A stretch of 44,161 bases of DNA. Source: an uncultured Eubacteriales bacterium (lineage in GTDB: Bacteria; Bacillota; Clostridia; Oscillospirales; Oscillospiraceae). The stretch covers positions 1-44,161 of the forward strand of contig UQSF01000017.1 of NCBI GenBank assembly GCA_900543625.1, given 5' to 3'. A model generated the notes under the pieces. That model saw only the letters and a list, made by a program, of their open reading frames with translations, had not been told where the DNA came from and ran no database searches. A program made the position numbers and the translations under genes. This document shows positions 15,680 to 23,651 of the stretch, in pieces; positions within the stretch are counted from its first letter, which is position 1, and the number at the start of each line of letters is the position of its first letter.

Positions 15680-16264
15680 TTATGCTTTCGTCTCCAGCAC
15701 CTTGACGCCGTGCATGATGATCTCGCCGGCGAGCACGGCCATCTCCTCGGCCGTCTGCTTCATGCCGCCGTCGATCCATGTGAGCGCGAGCGACATATTG
15801 CCCGACACGATGAACGAGCAGAAGTAGTCGAGCATCGCGGGGTCGTTCGGATAGTAGTAGGAGAGAAAATCATACAGAAATTCGTCGCGCAGGATGTGGC
15901 AGATGCGGTCGGTGAAGGCAATGTCGCCGTTTTTGCCGAGCAGCACGTGGCAGAGGTCGGCGTTCTGCTCGATGTACTGGTACAGCTCCATCAGATACGG
16001 ATAGGTCTTGCCCTCGGAGTCCTTCGCATTGTGCCGGCGGCACACGACGACCAGCCCCTCGGCCAGCTCGTCCTCGAGACTGGACAGCAGGTCGTACACA
16101 TCCTTATAGTGAATATAGAAGGTGCCGCGGTTGATGTCTGCGATCGCTGCCAGCTCACGCACGGAGATATCCTTGACGCTCTTTTCCGCCATGAGTTTCA
16201 TCAGTGCAAGCCGAAGCTGGCGTTTGGTCTTCCGCACTCTGCGGTCTACAACTTTTTCTTCCAT
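15680..16264 (-). CDS. TetR family transcriptional regulator
   Basis: 194 residues. The N-terminal helix-turn-helix KTKRQLRLALMKLMAEKSVKDISVRELAAIADINRGTFYIHYKDVYDLL is a textbook TetR DNA-binding domain with the TFYxHY recognition helix. The C-terminal ligand domain (about residues 70-194) resembles the short TetR_C type seen next to many clostridial regulators; the ligand is unknown. ATG 16264 follows AGGAGG (16273-16278). A 7-3-7 palindrome overlaps its own -10 box, so autorepression is likely. The divergent DUF1292 operon may be another target. Confidence 0.85.
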   Translation of the reverse strand: MEEKVVDRRVRKTKRQLRLALMKLMAEKSVKDISVRELAAIADINRGTFYIHYKDVYDLLSSLEDELAEGLVVVCRRHNAKDSEGKTYPYLMELYQYIEQNADLCHVLLGKNGDIAFTDRICHILRDEFLYDFLSYYYPNDPAMLDYFCSFIVSGNMSLALTWIDGGMKQTAEEMAVLAGEIIMHGVKVLETKA

Positions 16265-16291
16265 TCGCCGATTCCTCCTATCGGTTGAATT

Positions 16292-16336
16292 TGTATGCTT
16301 TGCATACATGATACCACCAAAACGAACAATAATCAA
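16292..16336 (-). promoter_or_regulatory. TetR promoter with overlapping palindromic operator
   Basis: Minus-strand promoter TTGATT (16336-16331), 17-nt spacer, TATCAT (16313-16308). The palindrome TGTATGC-TTT-GCATACA (16292-16308) begins at the last base of the -10 and covers the start site, the position expected for an autorepressor. Confidence 0.6.
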
Positions 16337-16469
16337 CAATTTGTTGCATTTTCATGGCGATTTTTTTCAACTTTTTCGGGAAACTTCTGCGTGATAGCAG
16401 ACTGCGTGCTGCATATCCGCACCGTTGTTTTCAAAAATGCGGCTGCAGCGGCGGCTGCGCAAAACGCGG

Positions 16470-16498
16470 TGGAAAATCGGCGCGCGGTGTGCTATGAT
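16470..16498 (+). promoter_or_regulatory. Probable promoter of the DUF1292 operon
   Basis: TGGAAA (16470-16475), 17-nt spacer, TATGAT (16493-16498), 32 nt before the ATG. The -35 is weak. Confidence 0.5.
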
Positions 16499-16529
16499 GA
16501 AGGCAAATGCGAAAAAGGAGCAACAGACC

Positions 16530-16826
16530 ATGTTTGAAAACGGAACGTTCGCGGTGCTCGGCCCGGACGGAAAGCAGGTGCAGTGCGACGTGCTGTTCAC
16601 CTACGACTGCGAGGACAACGGCCGCTCATACGTCGTGTTCACGACCGGCGAGGGCGCGCAGCAGCAGCTGTTCGCCAACCGCTATGCCGCGCGCGAGGAC
16701 GGGCAGCCCGCGCTCTTCCCGCTTGAAAACGAACAGGAATATCAGATCATCAGGCACTGCTTTGAGGAGCTCAAGGCAAAGCTCGCCGAGCAGGCCGCCG
16801 CACAGGAGGGTGAAGCCAAAGCATGA
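16530..16826 (+). CDS. DUF1292 family protein
   Basis: 98 residues. A beta-rich core (TFAVLGPDGKQVQCDVLFTYDCEDNGRSYVVFT) is followed by an acidic segment (LFPLENEQEYQIIRHCFEELKAKL), matching the DUF1292/YrzB family of Firmicutes, whose role is unknown. ATG 16530 follows AAAGGAG (16514-16520); the longer ORF upstream overlaps the promoter and is not used. The stop overlaps the next start (ATGA at 16823), so the two are translationally coupled. Confidence 0.75.
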   Translation: MFENGTFAVLGPDGKQVQCDVLFTYDCEDNGRSYVVFTTGEGAQQQLFANRYAAREDGQPALFPLENEQEYQIIRHCFEELKAKLAEQAAAQEGEAKA

Positions 16827-18127
16827 CCGATCCTTTCCAGCCGCTGACGGTGCGGGACATTCCGCGCCTGACACGTTATTTTTCCGCGCGCGGCACGCGC
16901 CTGTGCAATGACTCGGCGGGTGCTGCCGTGCTCTGGCAGCCGTATTTTCAGGACGCGGCGCTGGAGCTTGACGGCACGCTCGTGCTGCGCGAGCAGTTTC
17001 CCGGTCTCGGCACGGTGTTTTCCACACCAATCGGCGAGAATGTGGGAAACGCATACGATTTTCTCGCAAAATATTGCCGTGAAGTGGGGCAGCCGCTGCA
17101 ATTTTTCCCCGCTACGGACGCCGATGTGGAAAACCTGCGCGCGCGCTTCGGCGTCGTGGAGGTCACGCCGGTGCGCGCGTGGTTTGACTATCTCTACGAC
17201 GCGCAGGACATGGTGAGCTTCCGCGGCCGCCGCTTCAACGGGCAGCGCAACCACATCCACCGCTTCCAGCGCCTGTACCCGGACTGGGCGTTCGAGCGCG
17301 TCACGGCGCAGAACCTGCCGGAGGTGTGCGCGTTTTTCGACGACTTCACCCGCCGCTATCACAAGGACAGCGCCAGCGCGCAGGCGGAGGAGGGGTGCGT
17401 GCGGGAATTCCTGCGCGACTTTGACGCTTACGCCCCGCTCGCGGGGCTGCTGCGCGTCAACGGGCGCGTGGTCGGCTTTTCCGCCGGGGAGATCGTGGGC
17501 GACACGCTCATCATCCACATCGAGAAGGCGGACATCGCCTATGAGGGCGTCTATCAGGCGCTCGTGAACGAATACGCCAAGTGCTTCGTCACGCCCGGCG
17601 TGCGCTACATCAACCGCGAGGAGGATGCGGGCGACGAGGGGCTGCGGCGCTCCAAGGAGTCGTACCACCCGGTGCGTCTGCTCGAAAAATATCTGGTTCA
17701 GATCCCGGCACAGCCGGAGAAAGGGGACAAAAGTATGCAGGAAGTCTATGAATTTCTCAAAAAGTGCGGCACGTATTACCTCGCCACCGTTGACGGCGAC
17801 CAGCCGCGCGTGCGCCCGTTCGGCACGGTGAATCTGTTTGAGGGCAACCTCTACATCCAGACCGGCAAGGTCAAGGCCGTCTCCCGCGAGATGACGGCAA
17901 ACCCCAAGGTGGAGCTGTGTGCCTTCGACGGCGAGACGTGGCTGCGCGTGAGCGCGAAGGCCGTCGAGGACGACCGCGTGCAGGCGCGGCAGGATCTGCT
18001 CGACCACTATCCCGAGCTGCAGAGCCTCTACACCGCCGACGACGGCAACACGCAGGTGTTCGCGCTCACGGAGGCGACCGCGACGTTCAGCAGCTTTCAG
18101 GCCGCGCCGCGCGTGGTGCGCTGGTAA
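16823..18127 (+). CDS. DUF2156 acyl/aminoacyl-transferase-like domain fused to a pyridoxamine-phosphate-oxidase-like domain
   Basis: 434 residues in two parts. Residues 1-300 resemble DUF2156, the GNAT-fold C-terminal domain of phosphatidylglycerol lysyltransferases (FRGRRFNGQRNHIHRFQRLYPDWAFE, GRVVGFSAGEIVGDTLIIHIEKAD, INREEDAGDEGLRRSKESYHPVRLLEKY). Residues 305-434 are a complete PPOX split-barrel flavoprotein-like domain (MQEVYEFLKKCGTYYLATVD, RVRPFGTVNLFEGNLYIQTGK). The junction contains an in-frame ATG at 17735 with GGAGAAAGGGG at 17716-17726, where free-standing PPOX proteins normally begin. A second, shorter product may therefore be made. Substrates are unknown; membrane segments for lipid modification are absent. 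Confidence 0.75.
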   Translation: MTDPFQPLTVRDIPRLTRYFSARGTRLCNDSAGAAVLWQPYFQDAALELDGTLVLREQFPGLGTVFSTPIGENVGNAYDFLAKYCREVGQPLQFFPATDADVENLRARFGVVEVTPVRAWFDYLYDAQDMVSFRGRRFNGQRNHIHRFQRLYPDWAFERVTAQNLPEVCAFFDDFTRRYHKDSASAQAEEGCVREFLRDFDAYAPLAGLLRVNGRVVGFSAGEIVGDTLIIHIEKADIAYEGVYQALVNEYAKCFVTPGVRYINREEDAGDEGLRRSKESYHPVRLLEKYLVQIPAQPEKGDKSMQEVYEFLKKCGTYYLATVDGDQPRVRPFGTVNLFEGNLYIQTGKVKAVSREMTANPKVELCAFDGETWLRVSAKAVEDDRVQARQDLLDHYPELQSLYTADDGNTQVFALTEATATFSSFQAAPRVVRW

Positions 18128-18140
18128 AAAGCGAAAAAAG

Positions 18141-18178
18141 AAACCGCCCGTGATCCTCAAACGGATCGCAGGCGGTTT
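18141..18178. terminator. Terminator after the DUF2156-PPOX gene
   Basis: Stem AAACCGCC/GGCGGTTTT with inner pairing of TGATCC/GGATCG, flanked by A and T tracts, between convergent genes. Confidence 0.8.
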
Positions 18179-18204
18179 TCTGTTTGCAGAAAGGCAGGGC
18201 CGAC

Positions 18205-18459
18205 TCAATGGCCCAGGCTCTGGACAAAGTTGATCGGCCACTGGCAGAAGTCCTTGACCAGATCGAGCTTGTCGCGGATAGCGAACTCGGTGTTCTCGTC
18301 GCAGAGCGCGTCGATCTTGTTCTTGATGGCCTTGACGTTCACCTCAAGCAGGCTGCTGGCGCTCGACAGGATCTTGCCGCCGTCGATCTCCTTGATGGAA
18401 GTCCAGAGTCCGGAAGCATACTCCTTGAGGCCGATGCTCTTAATGGTACGAATGCACAT
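18205..18459 (-). CDS. Small orphan protein behind a near-consensus promoter
   Basis: 84 residues, not recognised. The sequence is predicted mostly helical (SLLEVNVKAIKNKIDALCDENTEFAIRDKLDLVKDFC), slightly charged, with two cysteines and no signal peptide or membrane segment. ATG 18459 follows AGGGAGG, a strong ribosome site. The promoter at 18547-18575 is TTGACA-17-TAGAAT, the closest to consensus among those I found. The strong expression signals and clean terminator argue that it is real although short. No operon partner. Confidence 0.65.
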   Translation of the reverse strand: MCIRTIKSIGLKEYASGLWTSIKEIDGGKILSSASSLLEVNVKAIKNKIDALCDENTEFAIRDKLDLVKDFCQWPINFVQSLGH

Positions 18460-18546
18460 ATACCTTTTCCTCCCTTAAAATACTGGTGTTCCCGACCATG
18501 CAACCCGCGGCCGAAAACCAAGATTGCTCTTATCAACAGTGTTTTC

Positions 18547-18575
18547 ATTCTAGCACAAAGCCGTAAGATTGTCAA
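18547..18575 (-). promoter_or_regulatory. Strong promoter of the 84-residue gene
   Basis: Minus-strand TTGACA (18575-18570), 17-nt spacer, TAGAAT (18552-18547). The leader to the ATG is about 80 nt with no recognised riboswitch. Confidence 0.75.
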
Positions 18576-18689
18576 AGAGGAATACAGAGAAATGTGCATT
18601 TCCCCATATTTTGTGGTCAATATGCACAAGATGGGCAAGAATTAGCGGGAAATTTGCCCAAGCGCGGTGCGCTGTGCGTGCGCGCGGGC

Positions 18690-19061
18690 TTACGCCTCGG
18701 CGATGACCTCGCACTCGACGAGCACGTCCTTGGGCAGACGCGCGACCTCGACGCAGCTTCTGGCCGGGAAGGGCTCGGTGAAATAGCCGGCGTAGATGGC
18801 GTTGACGGTGGCGAAATCGTCCATGTTCTTGATGAACACCGTCGTCTTGACGGCCTTGGCCATGTCGCTGCCGGCCGCCTGCAGCACGGCGGTCAGGTTG
18901 CGGAAGACCTGATGCGCCTGCGCCTCGATGCCGTCGGCAATGGCGCCGGTGGCGGGGTCGATGCCGATCTGGCCGGACGTGAACACGAACCCGCCGGAGA
19001 CCTGCGCCTGCGCGTAGGGGCCGAGGGCTGCGGGAGCGTTTTTGGTGGCAACTGTTTTCAT
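18690..19061 (-). CDS. ridA: RidA family 2-iminobutanoate/2-iminopropanoate deaminase
   Basis: 123 residues, full length for the YjgF/YER057c/UK114 family. Motifs LGPYAQAQVSGGFVFTSGQIGIDP, NLTAVLQAAGSDMAKAVKTTVFIKNMDDF, and the C-terminal RSCVEVARLPKDVLVECEVIA with the substrate-binding arginine. RidA hydrolyses reactive enamine/imine intermediates released by PLP-dependent dehydratases. It sits 15 nt downstream of threonine ammonia-lyase on the same strand, exactly the enzyme that generates its substrate. RBS AGGAGGTCATC before the ATG. Confidence 0.93.
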   Translation of the reverse strand: MKTVATKNAPAALGPYAQAQVSGGFVFTSGQIGIDPATGAIADGIEAQAHQVFRNLTAVLQAAGSDMAKAVKTTVFIKNMDDFATVNAIYAGYFTEPFPARSCVEVARLPKDVLVECEVIAEA

Positions 19062-19076
19062 GATGATGACCTCCTG

Positions 19077-20285
19077 TCAGTCGATTTTTACGTGATAACC
19101 GGATTGGATGAGCTGGCCGCGCACGCGGTCGCCGTGCGCCTTGTCGCCGACCTCGCACGAGACGTGCACGTCGATCTCGTTGGGGTTGAGCCCGGCGGTG
19201 AGCCGGTCATGCTCCACGGAGAGGATGTTCGCGCCGAGGGCGGCAATGTCGTTGAGCAGCTTGCCGAGGCTGCCGGGGCGGTCGAGCAGCGTGACCGTAA
19301 AGCGCAGGCGGCGGCTGCGCGCCACCAGACCCTGCTCGATGATGCACTGGATGAAGCTCACGTCGATGTTGCCGCCGGAGAGCAGGCACACGACGTTTTT
19401 GCCCTTGACGTCGACCTTGCCCTTGAGCACGGCGGCCACGGGCGTGGCGCCGGCGGGCTCGACGATCTGCTTGCAGCGCTCCATGAGCAGCAGCACGGCC
19501 TCGGAGATGTCGCGGTCGCTGACGGTGACGACGTCGTCGGCATATCGCTCGATGAGCGGCACGGTGAGGTCACCGGGTACTTTGACGGCGATGCCGTCGG
19601 CGATGGTGGCGGCGGAGTCGGTCTGCACATAGCCGTGCGTGCGGAACGACTGCGCGATCGCGTCCGCACCCTCGGCCTGCACGCCGATGACCTGCACGCG
19701 GGGATTGATCTGCTTGATGCATGCGGCCACACCGGCGAGCAGTCCGCCGCCGCCGGCCGGCACGATGACGACGTCCGCCGTGGGCAGGTCGCCGAGGATC
19801 TCCAGACCGAGCGTGCCCTGACCCGCAATGACCTCGGGGTCGTTGTACGGGTGCAGGAACGTGGCGTGCTCCTGCTCGCAGATCTCACACGCCTTGGCAT
19901 AGGCATCGTCATAGCAGTCGCCCGCGAGCACGACGGTCGCGCCGTAGCCCTCGGTGGCCTTCGCCTTGGCGATGGGCGCGGTCTTGGGCATGACGATCGT
20001 GGCCGGGATGCCGAAGCGGTGCGCGGCATAGGCCACGCCCTGCGCGTGGTTTCCGGCGGACGAGGCCACGACCGCGCCGGTCTCGCCGCGCTCGACAAGG
20101 GCGGCGATCTTGTTGCTCGCGCCGCGGATCTTGAACGAGCCGGTCTTCTGGCTGTTTTCGTACTTGAGATAGATATTGCCGCCCGTCATGGCCGAGAACG
20201 TGGCCGACAGGTCGAGCTCCGTGTGGTGCAGCACGCCCTTGAGCCGCTGCTGCGCGCGTTCGAAGTCCTGCAAAGTGATGTCCAC
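19077..20285 (-). CDS. ilvA: Threonine ammonia-lyase (threonine dehydratase) with ACT domain
   Basis: 402 residues. PLP lysine in KTGSFKIRGASNK, SSAGNHAQGVAYAAHRFGIPATIVMP, and the phosphate-binding glycine loop PAGGGGLLAGVAA. It converts threonine to 2-oxobutanoate and ammonia. The C-terminal 75 residues (RRLRFTVTLLDRPGSLGKLLNDIAALGANILSVEHDR) form one ACT regulatory domain, the length and layout of the clostridial TdcB/IlvA type. It could serve isoleucine synthesis or threonine fermentation. I take GTG 20285 as start (GGGGGT upstream), giving VDITLQDFERAQ as the N-terminus. A promoter lies at 20331-20359. Confidence 0.9.
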   Translation of the reverse strand: MDITLQDFERAQQRLKGVLHHTELDLSATFSAMTGGNIYLKYENSQKTGSFKIRGASNKIAALVERGETGAVVASSAGNHAQGVAYAAHRFGIPATIVMPKTAPIAKAKATEGYGATVVLAGDCYDDAYAKACEICEQEHATFLHPYNDPEVIAGQGTLGLEILGDLPTADVVIVPAGGGGLLAGVAACIKQINPRVQVIGVQAEGADAIAQSFRTHGYVQTDSAATIADGIAVKVPGDLTVPLIERYADDVVTVSDRDISEAVLLLMERCKQIVEPAGATPVAAVLKGKVDVKGKNVVCLLSGGNIDVSFIQCIIEQGLVARSRRLRFTVTLLDRPGSLGKLLNDIAALGANILSVEHDRLTAGLNPNEIDVHVSCEVGDKAHGDRVRGQLIQSGYHVKID

Positions 20286-20330
20286 AGTATACACCCCCGT
20301 GAGAAGTTCCGTTTGGGTTTTTCTGACCTT

Positions 20331-20359
20331 ACTATACTGCGTCAAACCCGGAAAAACAA
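20331..20359 (-). promoter_or_regulatory. Promoter of the ilvA-ridA operon
   Basis: Minus-strand TTGTTT (20359-20354), 17-nt spacer, TATAGT (20336-20331), about 40 nt before the GTG start. Confidence 0.6.
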
Positions 20360-20539
20360 GCGCTGCGGCGCAAAATGTCCGCGCGGCGGAAACTTTTTTG
20401 CGGCTTTGTTTTTGCCGGAAAAACATTCGCGTGTGACCTGCGCACGGTACGCAGCGGACACGCGCGCAGGCGGCATTTTACACAGATCAGAAAAGCGCTT
20501 TGCATACCTTACATATATCTTAAAATGTGAGGTTTTTTC

Positions 20540-20568
20540 TTGCAGACGTTTTTTTCGCGGCGTATAAT
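20540..20568 (+). promoter_or_regulatory. Promoter of the ABC exporter operon
   Basis: TTGCAG (20540-20545), 17-nt spacer, perfect TATAAT (20563-20568). A perfect GC palindrome (20580-20596, arms GGGCGGC/GCCGCCC) lies between start site and RBS and could fold in the short leader. Confidence 0.7.
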
Positions 20569-20611
20569 GAGCCGAAACCGGGCGGCGGCGCCGCCCACGG
20601 GAGGGATCACC

Positions 20612-21325
20612 ATGCTTGACATTCAGCATCTGACCAAGACCTACGGCGAGAAAAAAGCCGTCGACGATCTGAGCCTGCGCATCGCGCCGGGCGAGATCTA
20701 CGGCTTCATCGGGCACAACGGCGCCGGCAAGACGACGACGCTCAAGGCCGCCGTCGGCATCCTGCAGTTTGACGCGGGCGACATTTTCATCGGCGGCAGG
20801 TCCATCCGCACCGATCCCCTCGGCTGCAAGCGGCAGCTGGCCTACATCCCCGATAACCCCGATCTGTACGATTTCATGAGCGGCATCCAGTACCTGAACT
20901 TCATCGCCGACATTTTCGGCATCCCGGCGGCGGAGCGCTGGGCGCGCATCGAGCCGCTGGCCGATGCGTTCGAGCTCACGGGCGATCTCGGTCAGCCCGT
21001 CAGCGCGTACTCGCACGGCATGAAGCAGAAGCTCGCCATCATCGCCGCGTGGATCCACGACCCGAAGCTCATCCTCATGGACGAGCCCTTTGTCGGGCTC
21101 GACCCGAAGGCGGCGCACCTGCTCAAGGGCATGATGCGCGCGGTGTGTGACGGCGGCGGCGCGATCTTCTTCTCGACGCACGTGCTCGAGGTGGCCGAAA
21201 AGCTCTGCGACAAGGTGGCCATCATTCGCAGCGGGCGGCTCATCCGCTCCGGCACGATGGAGGAGGTCAAGGGCGACGACAGCCTCGAGGACGTGTTTCT
21301 CGAGCTGGAGGATGCGTCATGCTGA
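20612..21325 (+). CDS. ABC transporter ATP-binding protein
   Basis: 237 residues. Walker A GHNGAGKTTT (about residues 38-47), a signature YSHGMKQKLAI in place of the canonical LSGGQ, Walker B LILMDEPFVGLDP, and the switch histidine in FFSTHVLEVAEKLCDKVAII. The degenerate signature with SHGMKQ is typical of ABC-2 exporter ATPases. ATG 20612 follows GGGAGG; the ORF upstream overlaps the promoter. Its stop overlaps the permease start (21319), so the two are coupled. Confidence 0.92.
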   Translation: MLDIQHLTKTYGEKKAVDDLSLRIAPGEIYGFIGHNGAGKTTTLKAAVGILQFDAGDIFIGGRSIRTDPLGCKRQLAYIPDNPDLYDFMSGIQYLNFIADIFGIPAAERWARIEPLADAFELTGDLGQPVSAYSHGMKQKLAIIAAWIHDPKLILMDEPFVGLDPKAAHLLKGMMRAVCDGGGAIFFSTHVLEVAEKLCDKVAIIRSGRLIRSGTMEEVKGDDSLEDVFLELEDASC

Positions 21326-22917
21326 AAACGCTTCTGAAAAAACAGATGGCGGAGATCTTCCGCAACTATTTCTACGACCCGAAAAAGAACAAAATGCGCT
21401 CCAGGGGCGCGACGATCGCCTACATCGCGCTGTATGTGCTGCTCATGGCGGGTTTGCTCGGCGGGATGTTCGCGCTGCTGGCCGTCGGCATCTGCGCGCC
21501 GATGGCGGCGGCGGGCGTGGGCTGGCTGTACTATCTTGTCATGGGGCTGATCGCGGTGCTGCTCGGCGCGTTCGGGAGCGTGTTCAGCACGTATTCGAGC
21601 CTGTACCTGTCCAAGGACAACGACCTGCTGCTGTCGATGCCGATCCCGGTGCGCTATGTGATGGCCTCGCGCCTGCTGGGCGTGTATCTGCTGGGGCTGA
21701 TGTACAGCGGCGTCGCCACCGTGCCGGCCGTGATCGTGTACTGGATCGTGGCGCCGGTCACGGCGGGAACGATCGTCGGCGGCGTGCTGATGGTGCTGCT
21801 CGTGTCGGTGATCGTGATGGTGCTCTCGTGTCTGCTCGGCTGGGTGGTCGCGCGCATCAGCCTGAAGCTGAAGCACAAGAGCTTCATCACCGTCATTTTG
21901 TCGCTGCTGTTTCTGGCGGCATACTATTTCGTGTATTACAAGGCGCAGGGGCTCATCACGCTGCTGGCGGAAAACGCCGCCGTGTACGGCGCGAAGATCC
22001 GCGGCTCTGCCTACCTGCTGTACCTGTTCGGCAGCGTGGGCGCGGGCGACTGGCTGGCGATGGGGATCGTGACGCTCTCGCAGGCGGCGCTGCTGGCGCT
22101 GACGCTGTGGGTCATCGCGCGCAGCTTCCTGAAGATCGCCACGGCGACCGGCAGCGTGAAGAAGGTGCGCTTCGAGCACAGGGCCGTGCGTGCGCAGAGC
22201 GTGCAGCGCGCGCTGCTTGGCAAGGAGCTGCGCCGCTTCGCCGCGAGCCCGAACTATATGCTCAACTGCGGCCTCGGCATCGTGATGCTGCCGGCGGCGG
22301 GCATCGCGCTGCTGATCAAGGGGCGCGCGCTCGCGCAGCTGCTCGACGGTACGTTCGGCGCGGGGGCGGATATCGTGCCGGTGCTGCTGAGCGCGGCGCT
22401 GTGCCTGCTCGCGTCGATGAACGACATGGCGGCGCCGTCGGTGTCGCTCGAGGGCAGGCAGCTGTGGCTGGCGCAGTCGCTGCCGGTCACGCCGTGGCAG
22501 GTGCTGCGTGCAAAGCTCGACACGCAGCTGCTGCTGACCGGCGTGCCGCTGCTGTTTTGCGCGCTGTGCGCGGTGATCGTGCTGCCGGGCGGCGCGGCGG
22601 AAATGGCGCTGGCCGTCGTCGTGGCGCTGCTGTACACGCTGCTGAGCGCGCTGGCGGCGCTCGCGCTCGGGCTCAGGCTGCCGAACCTGACCTGGACCAA
22701 CGAGATCACGCCCATCAAGCAGGGCGGCAGCGTGATGCTCGCGCTCTTTGCCAACTGGCTTTATGCCATTGCGCTCGGCGGGCTGTACTTTCTGTGCAGC
22801 AGATATTTGAGCGCGGCGGCGTATCTCGCGCTCGCTGCCGCCATCACGGCGGCCGTCTGTGCGCTGCTGCTGCGCTGGGTGAAACAGCGCGGCACGCGCA
22901 TCTTCGCCGCGCTCTAA
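21319..22917 (+). CDS. ABC-2-like exporter permease
   Basis: 532 residues. A cytoplasmic N-terminus (LLKKQMAEIFRNYFYDPKKNKMRSRG) is followed by about ten hydrophobic segments, in two halves around a cytoplasmic middle (about residues 280-315). SKDNDLLLSMPIPVRYVMASRLLGVY and LEGRQLWLAQSLPVTPWQVLRAKL are paralogous motifs, one per half, seen in large clostridial exporter permeases. The exported compound cannot be read; lipid, peptide or drug are possible. It is the last gene of the operon and is followed by a strong terminator. Confidence 0.85.
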   Translation: MLKTLLKKQMAEIFRNYFYDPKKNKMRSRGATIAYIALYVLLMAGLLGGMFALLAVGICAPMAAAGVGWLYYLVMGLIAVLLGAFGSVFSTYSSLYLSKDNDLLLSMPIPVRYVMASRLLGVYLLGLMYSGVATVPAVIVYWIVAPVTAGTIVGGVLMVLLVSVIVMVLSCLLGWVVARISLKLKHKSFITVILSLLFLAAYYFVYYKAQGLITLLAENAAVYGAKIRGSAYLLYLFGSVGAGDWLAMGIVTLSQAALLALTLWVIARSFLKIATATGSVKKVRFEHRAVRAQSVQRALLGKELRRFAASPNYMLNCGLGIVMLPAAGIALLIKGRALAQLLDGTFGAGADIVPVLLSAALCLLASMNDMAAPSVSLEGRQLWLAQSLPVTPWQVLRAKLDTQLLLTGVPLLFCALCAVIVLPGGAAEMALAVVVALLYTLLSALAALALGLRLPNLTWTNEITPIKQGGSVMLALFANWLYAIALGGLYFLCSRYLSAAAYLALAAAITAAVCALLLRWVKQRGTRIFAAL

Positions 22918-22933
22918 GTTCAGTAAAGAATAG

Positions 22934-22971
22934 AAAACCGCCTCTGTTTCGATGAAACAGAGGCGGTTTTT
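22934..22971. terminator. Bidirectional terminator (permease / ferritin)
   Basis: Stem AAAACCGCCTCTGTTTC/GAAACAGAGGCGGTTTT. The AAAACCGCCTCTG arm also occurs in the terminator at 40301-40335. Confidence 0.9.
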
Positions 22972-22986
22972 GCTGTGCATTTCCGC

Positions 22987-23496
22987 TCACAGAACCAGCG
23001 AGGGCGCTGCGTACACGCGCGCCTTGAGCTCGCTGTTGAGCATGTACAGGCCCTTGGCGTCCGCGCCGAAGAGCTCCATCTTCGTGATGAGGTCGGAGGC
23101 GTTTTTCTCCTCCTCGCCCTGCTCCTTGACGAACCAGTCGAGCAGCTGCATGGTGCGGAAATCACGGTCGTCATACGCCGCGGCATAGATGCCGTTGATG
23201 AGCGAGGTGACGTACTGCTCGTGCTCGAGCGCCTTCTTCAGCGGGGTCATGTGGTCGCCGCGCGTCCAGTCGGGCGCGTCGATCGCGCCGAAGCTGACGG
23301 CGACGCCGTTGTTGAGCAGGTACTGGAAAAACAGCAGCGCATGGTCGCGCTCCTCCTGCGCCTGCACGCGGTACCAGTTTTCAAAGCCGTCGAGACCGGC
23401 GGCCGCGTAGTAATTGGCAAAGTCGAGATAGAGATAGGCGGAGTAAAACTCCTTATTGATCTGCTCGTTGATGAGCTGGGCAACGGCTGCGTTCAT
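22987..23496 (-). CDS. ftnA: Ferritin
   Basis: 169 residues of the bacterial ferritin type. Ferroxidase ligands at E16 (EQINKEFYSAYLYL), E49 and H52 (QAQEERDHALLF), then E-rich helix segments (EHEQYVTSLINGIYAAA, DWFVKEQGEEEKNASDLI). It oxidises Fe(II) and stores iron in a 24-mer shell; in anaerobes it also removes oxidant-reactive iron. ATG 23496 follows AGGAGG. The promoter TTGACA-16-TATGAT carries an AAT-N-ATT inverted repeat next to the -10, pointing to Fur or PerR control. Confidence 0.93.
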   Translation of the reverse strand: MNAAVAQLINEQINKEFYSAYLYLDFANYYAAAGLDGFENWYRVQAQEERDHALLFFQYLLNNGVAVSFGAIDAPDWTRGDHMTPLKKALEHEQYVTSLINGIYAAAYDDRDFRTMQLLDWFVKEQGEEEKNASDLITKMELFGADAKGLYMLNSELKARVYAAPSLVL

Positions 23497-23519
23497 GGGG
23501 AAAACCTCCTGATTTAAAA

Positions 23520-23534
23520 TAAGAATGATTCTTG
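23520..23534. promoter_or_regulatory. Fur/PerR-like operator at the ferritin promoter
   Basis: TAAGAAT-G-ATTCTTG is a 7-1-7 inverted repeat with the AAT-N-ATT core of Fur (TGATAATNATTATCA) and PerR (TTATAATNATTATAA) boxes. It lies just after the -10, over the start site. Confidence 0.55.
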
Positions 23535-23540
23535 ATTTCT

Positions 23541-23568
23541 ATCATACGGATTTTTTCCGCTTTGTCAA
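23541..23568 (-). promoter_or_regulatory. Ferritin promoter
   Basis: Minus-strand TTGACA (23568-23563), 16-nt spacer, TATGAT (23546-23541). Confidence 0.7.
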
Positions 23569-23651
23569 GCCCCGGGGAAAAATTTTGTGGCGCTGCGGCG
23601 CATTTCCTGTTAAGATGGCGGAAGAGCAAACAAGAAAACGGAGGAACACCC

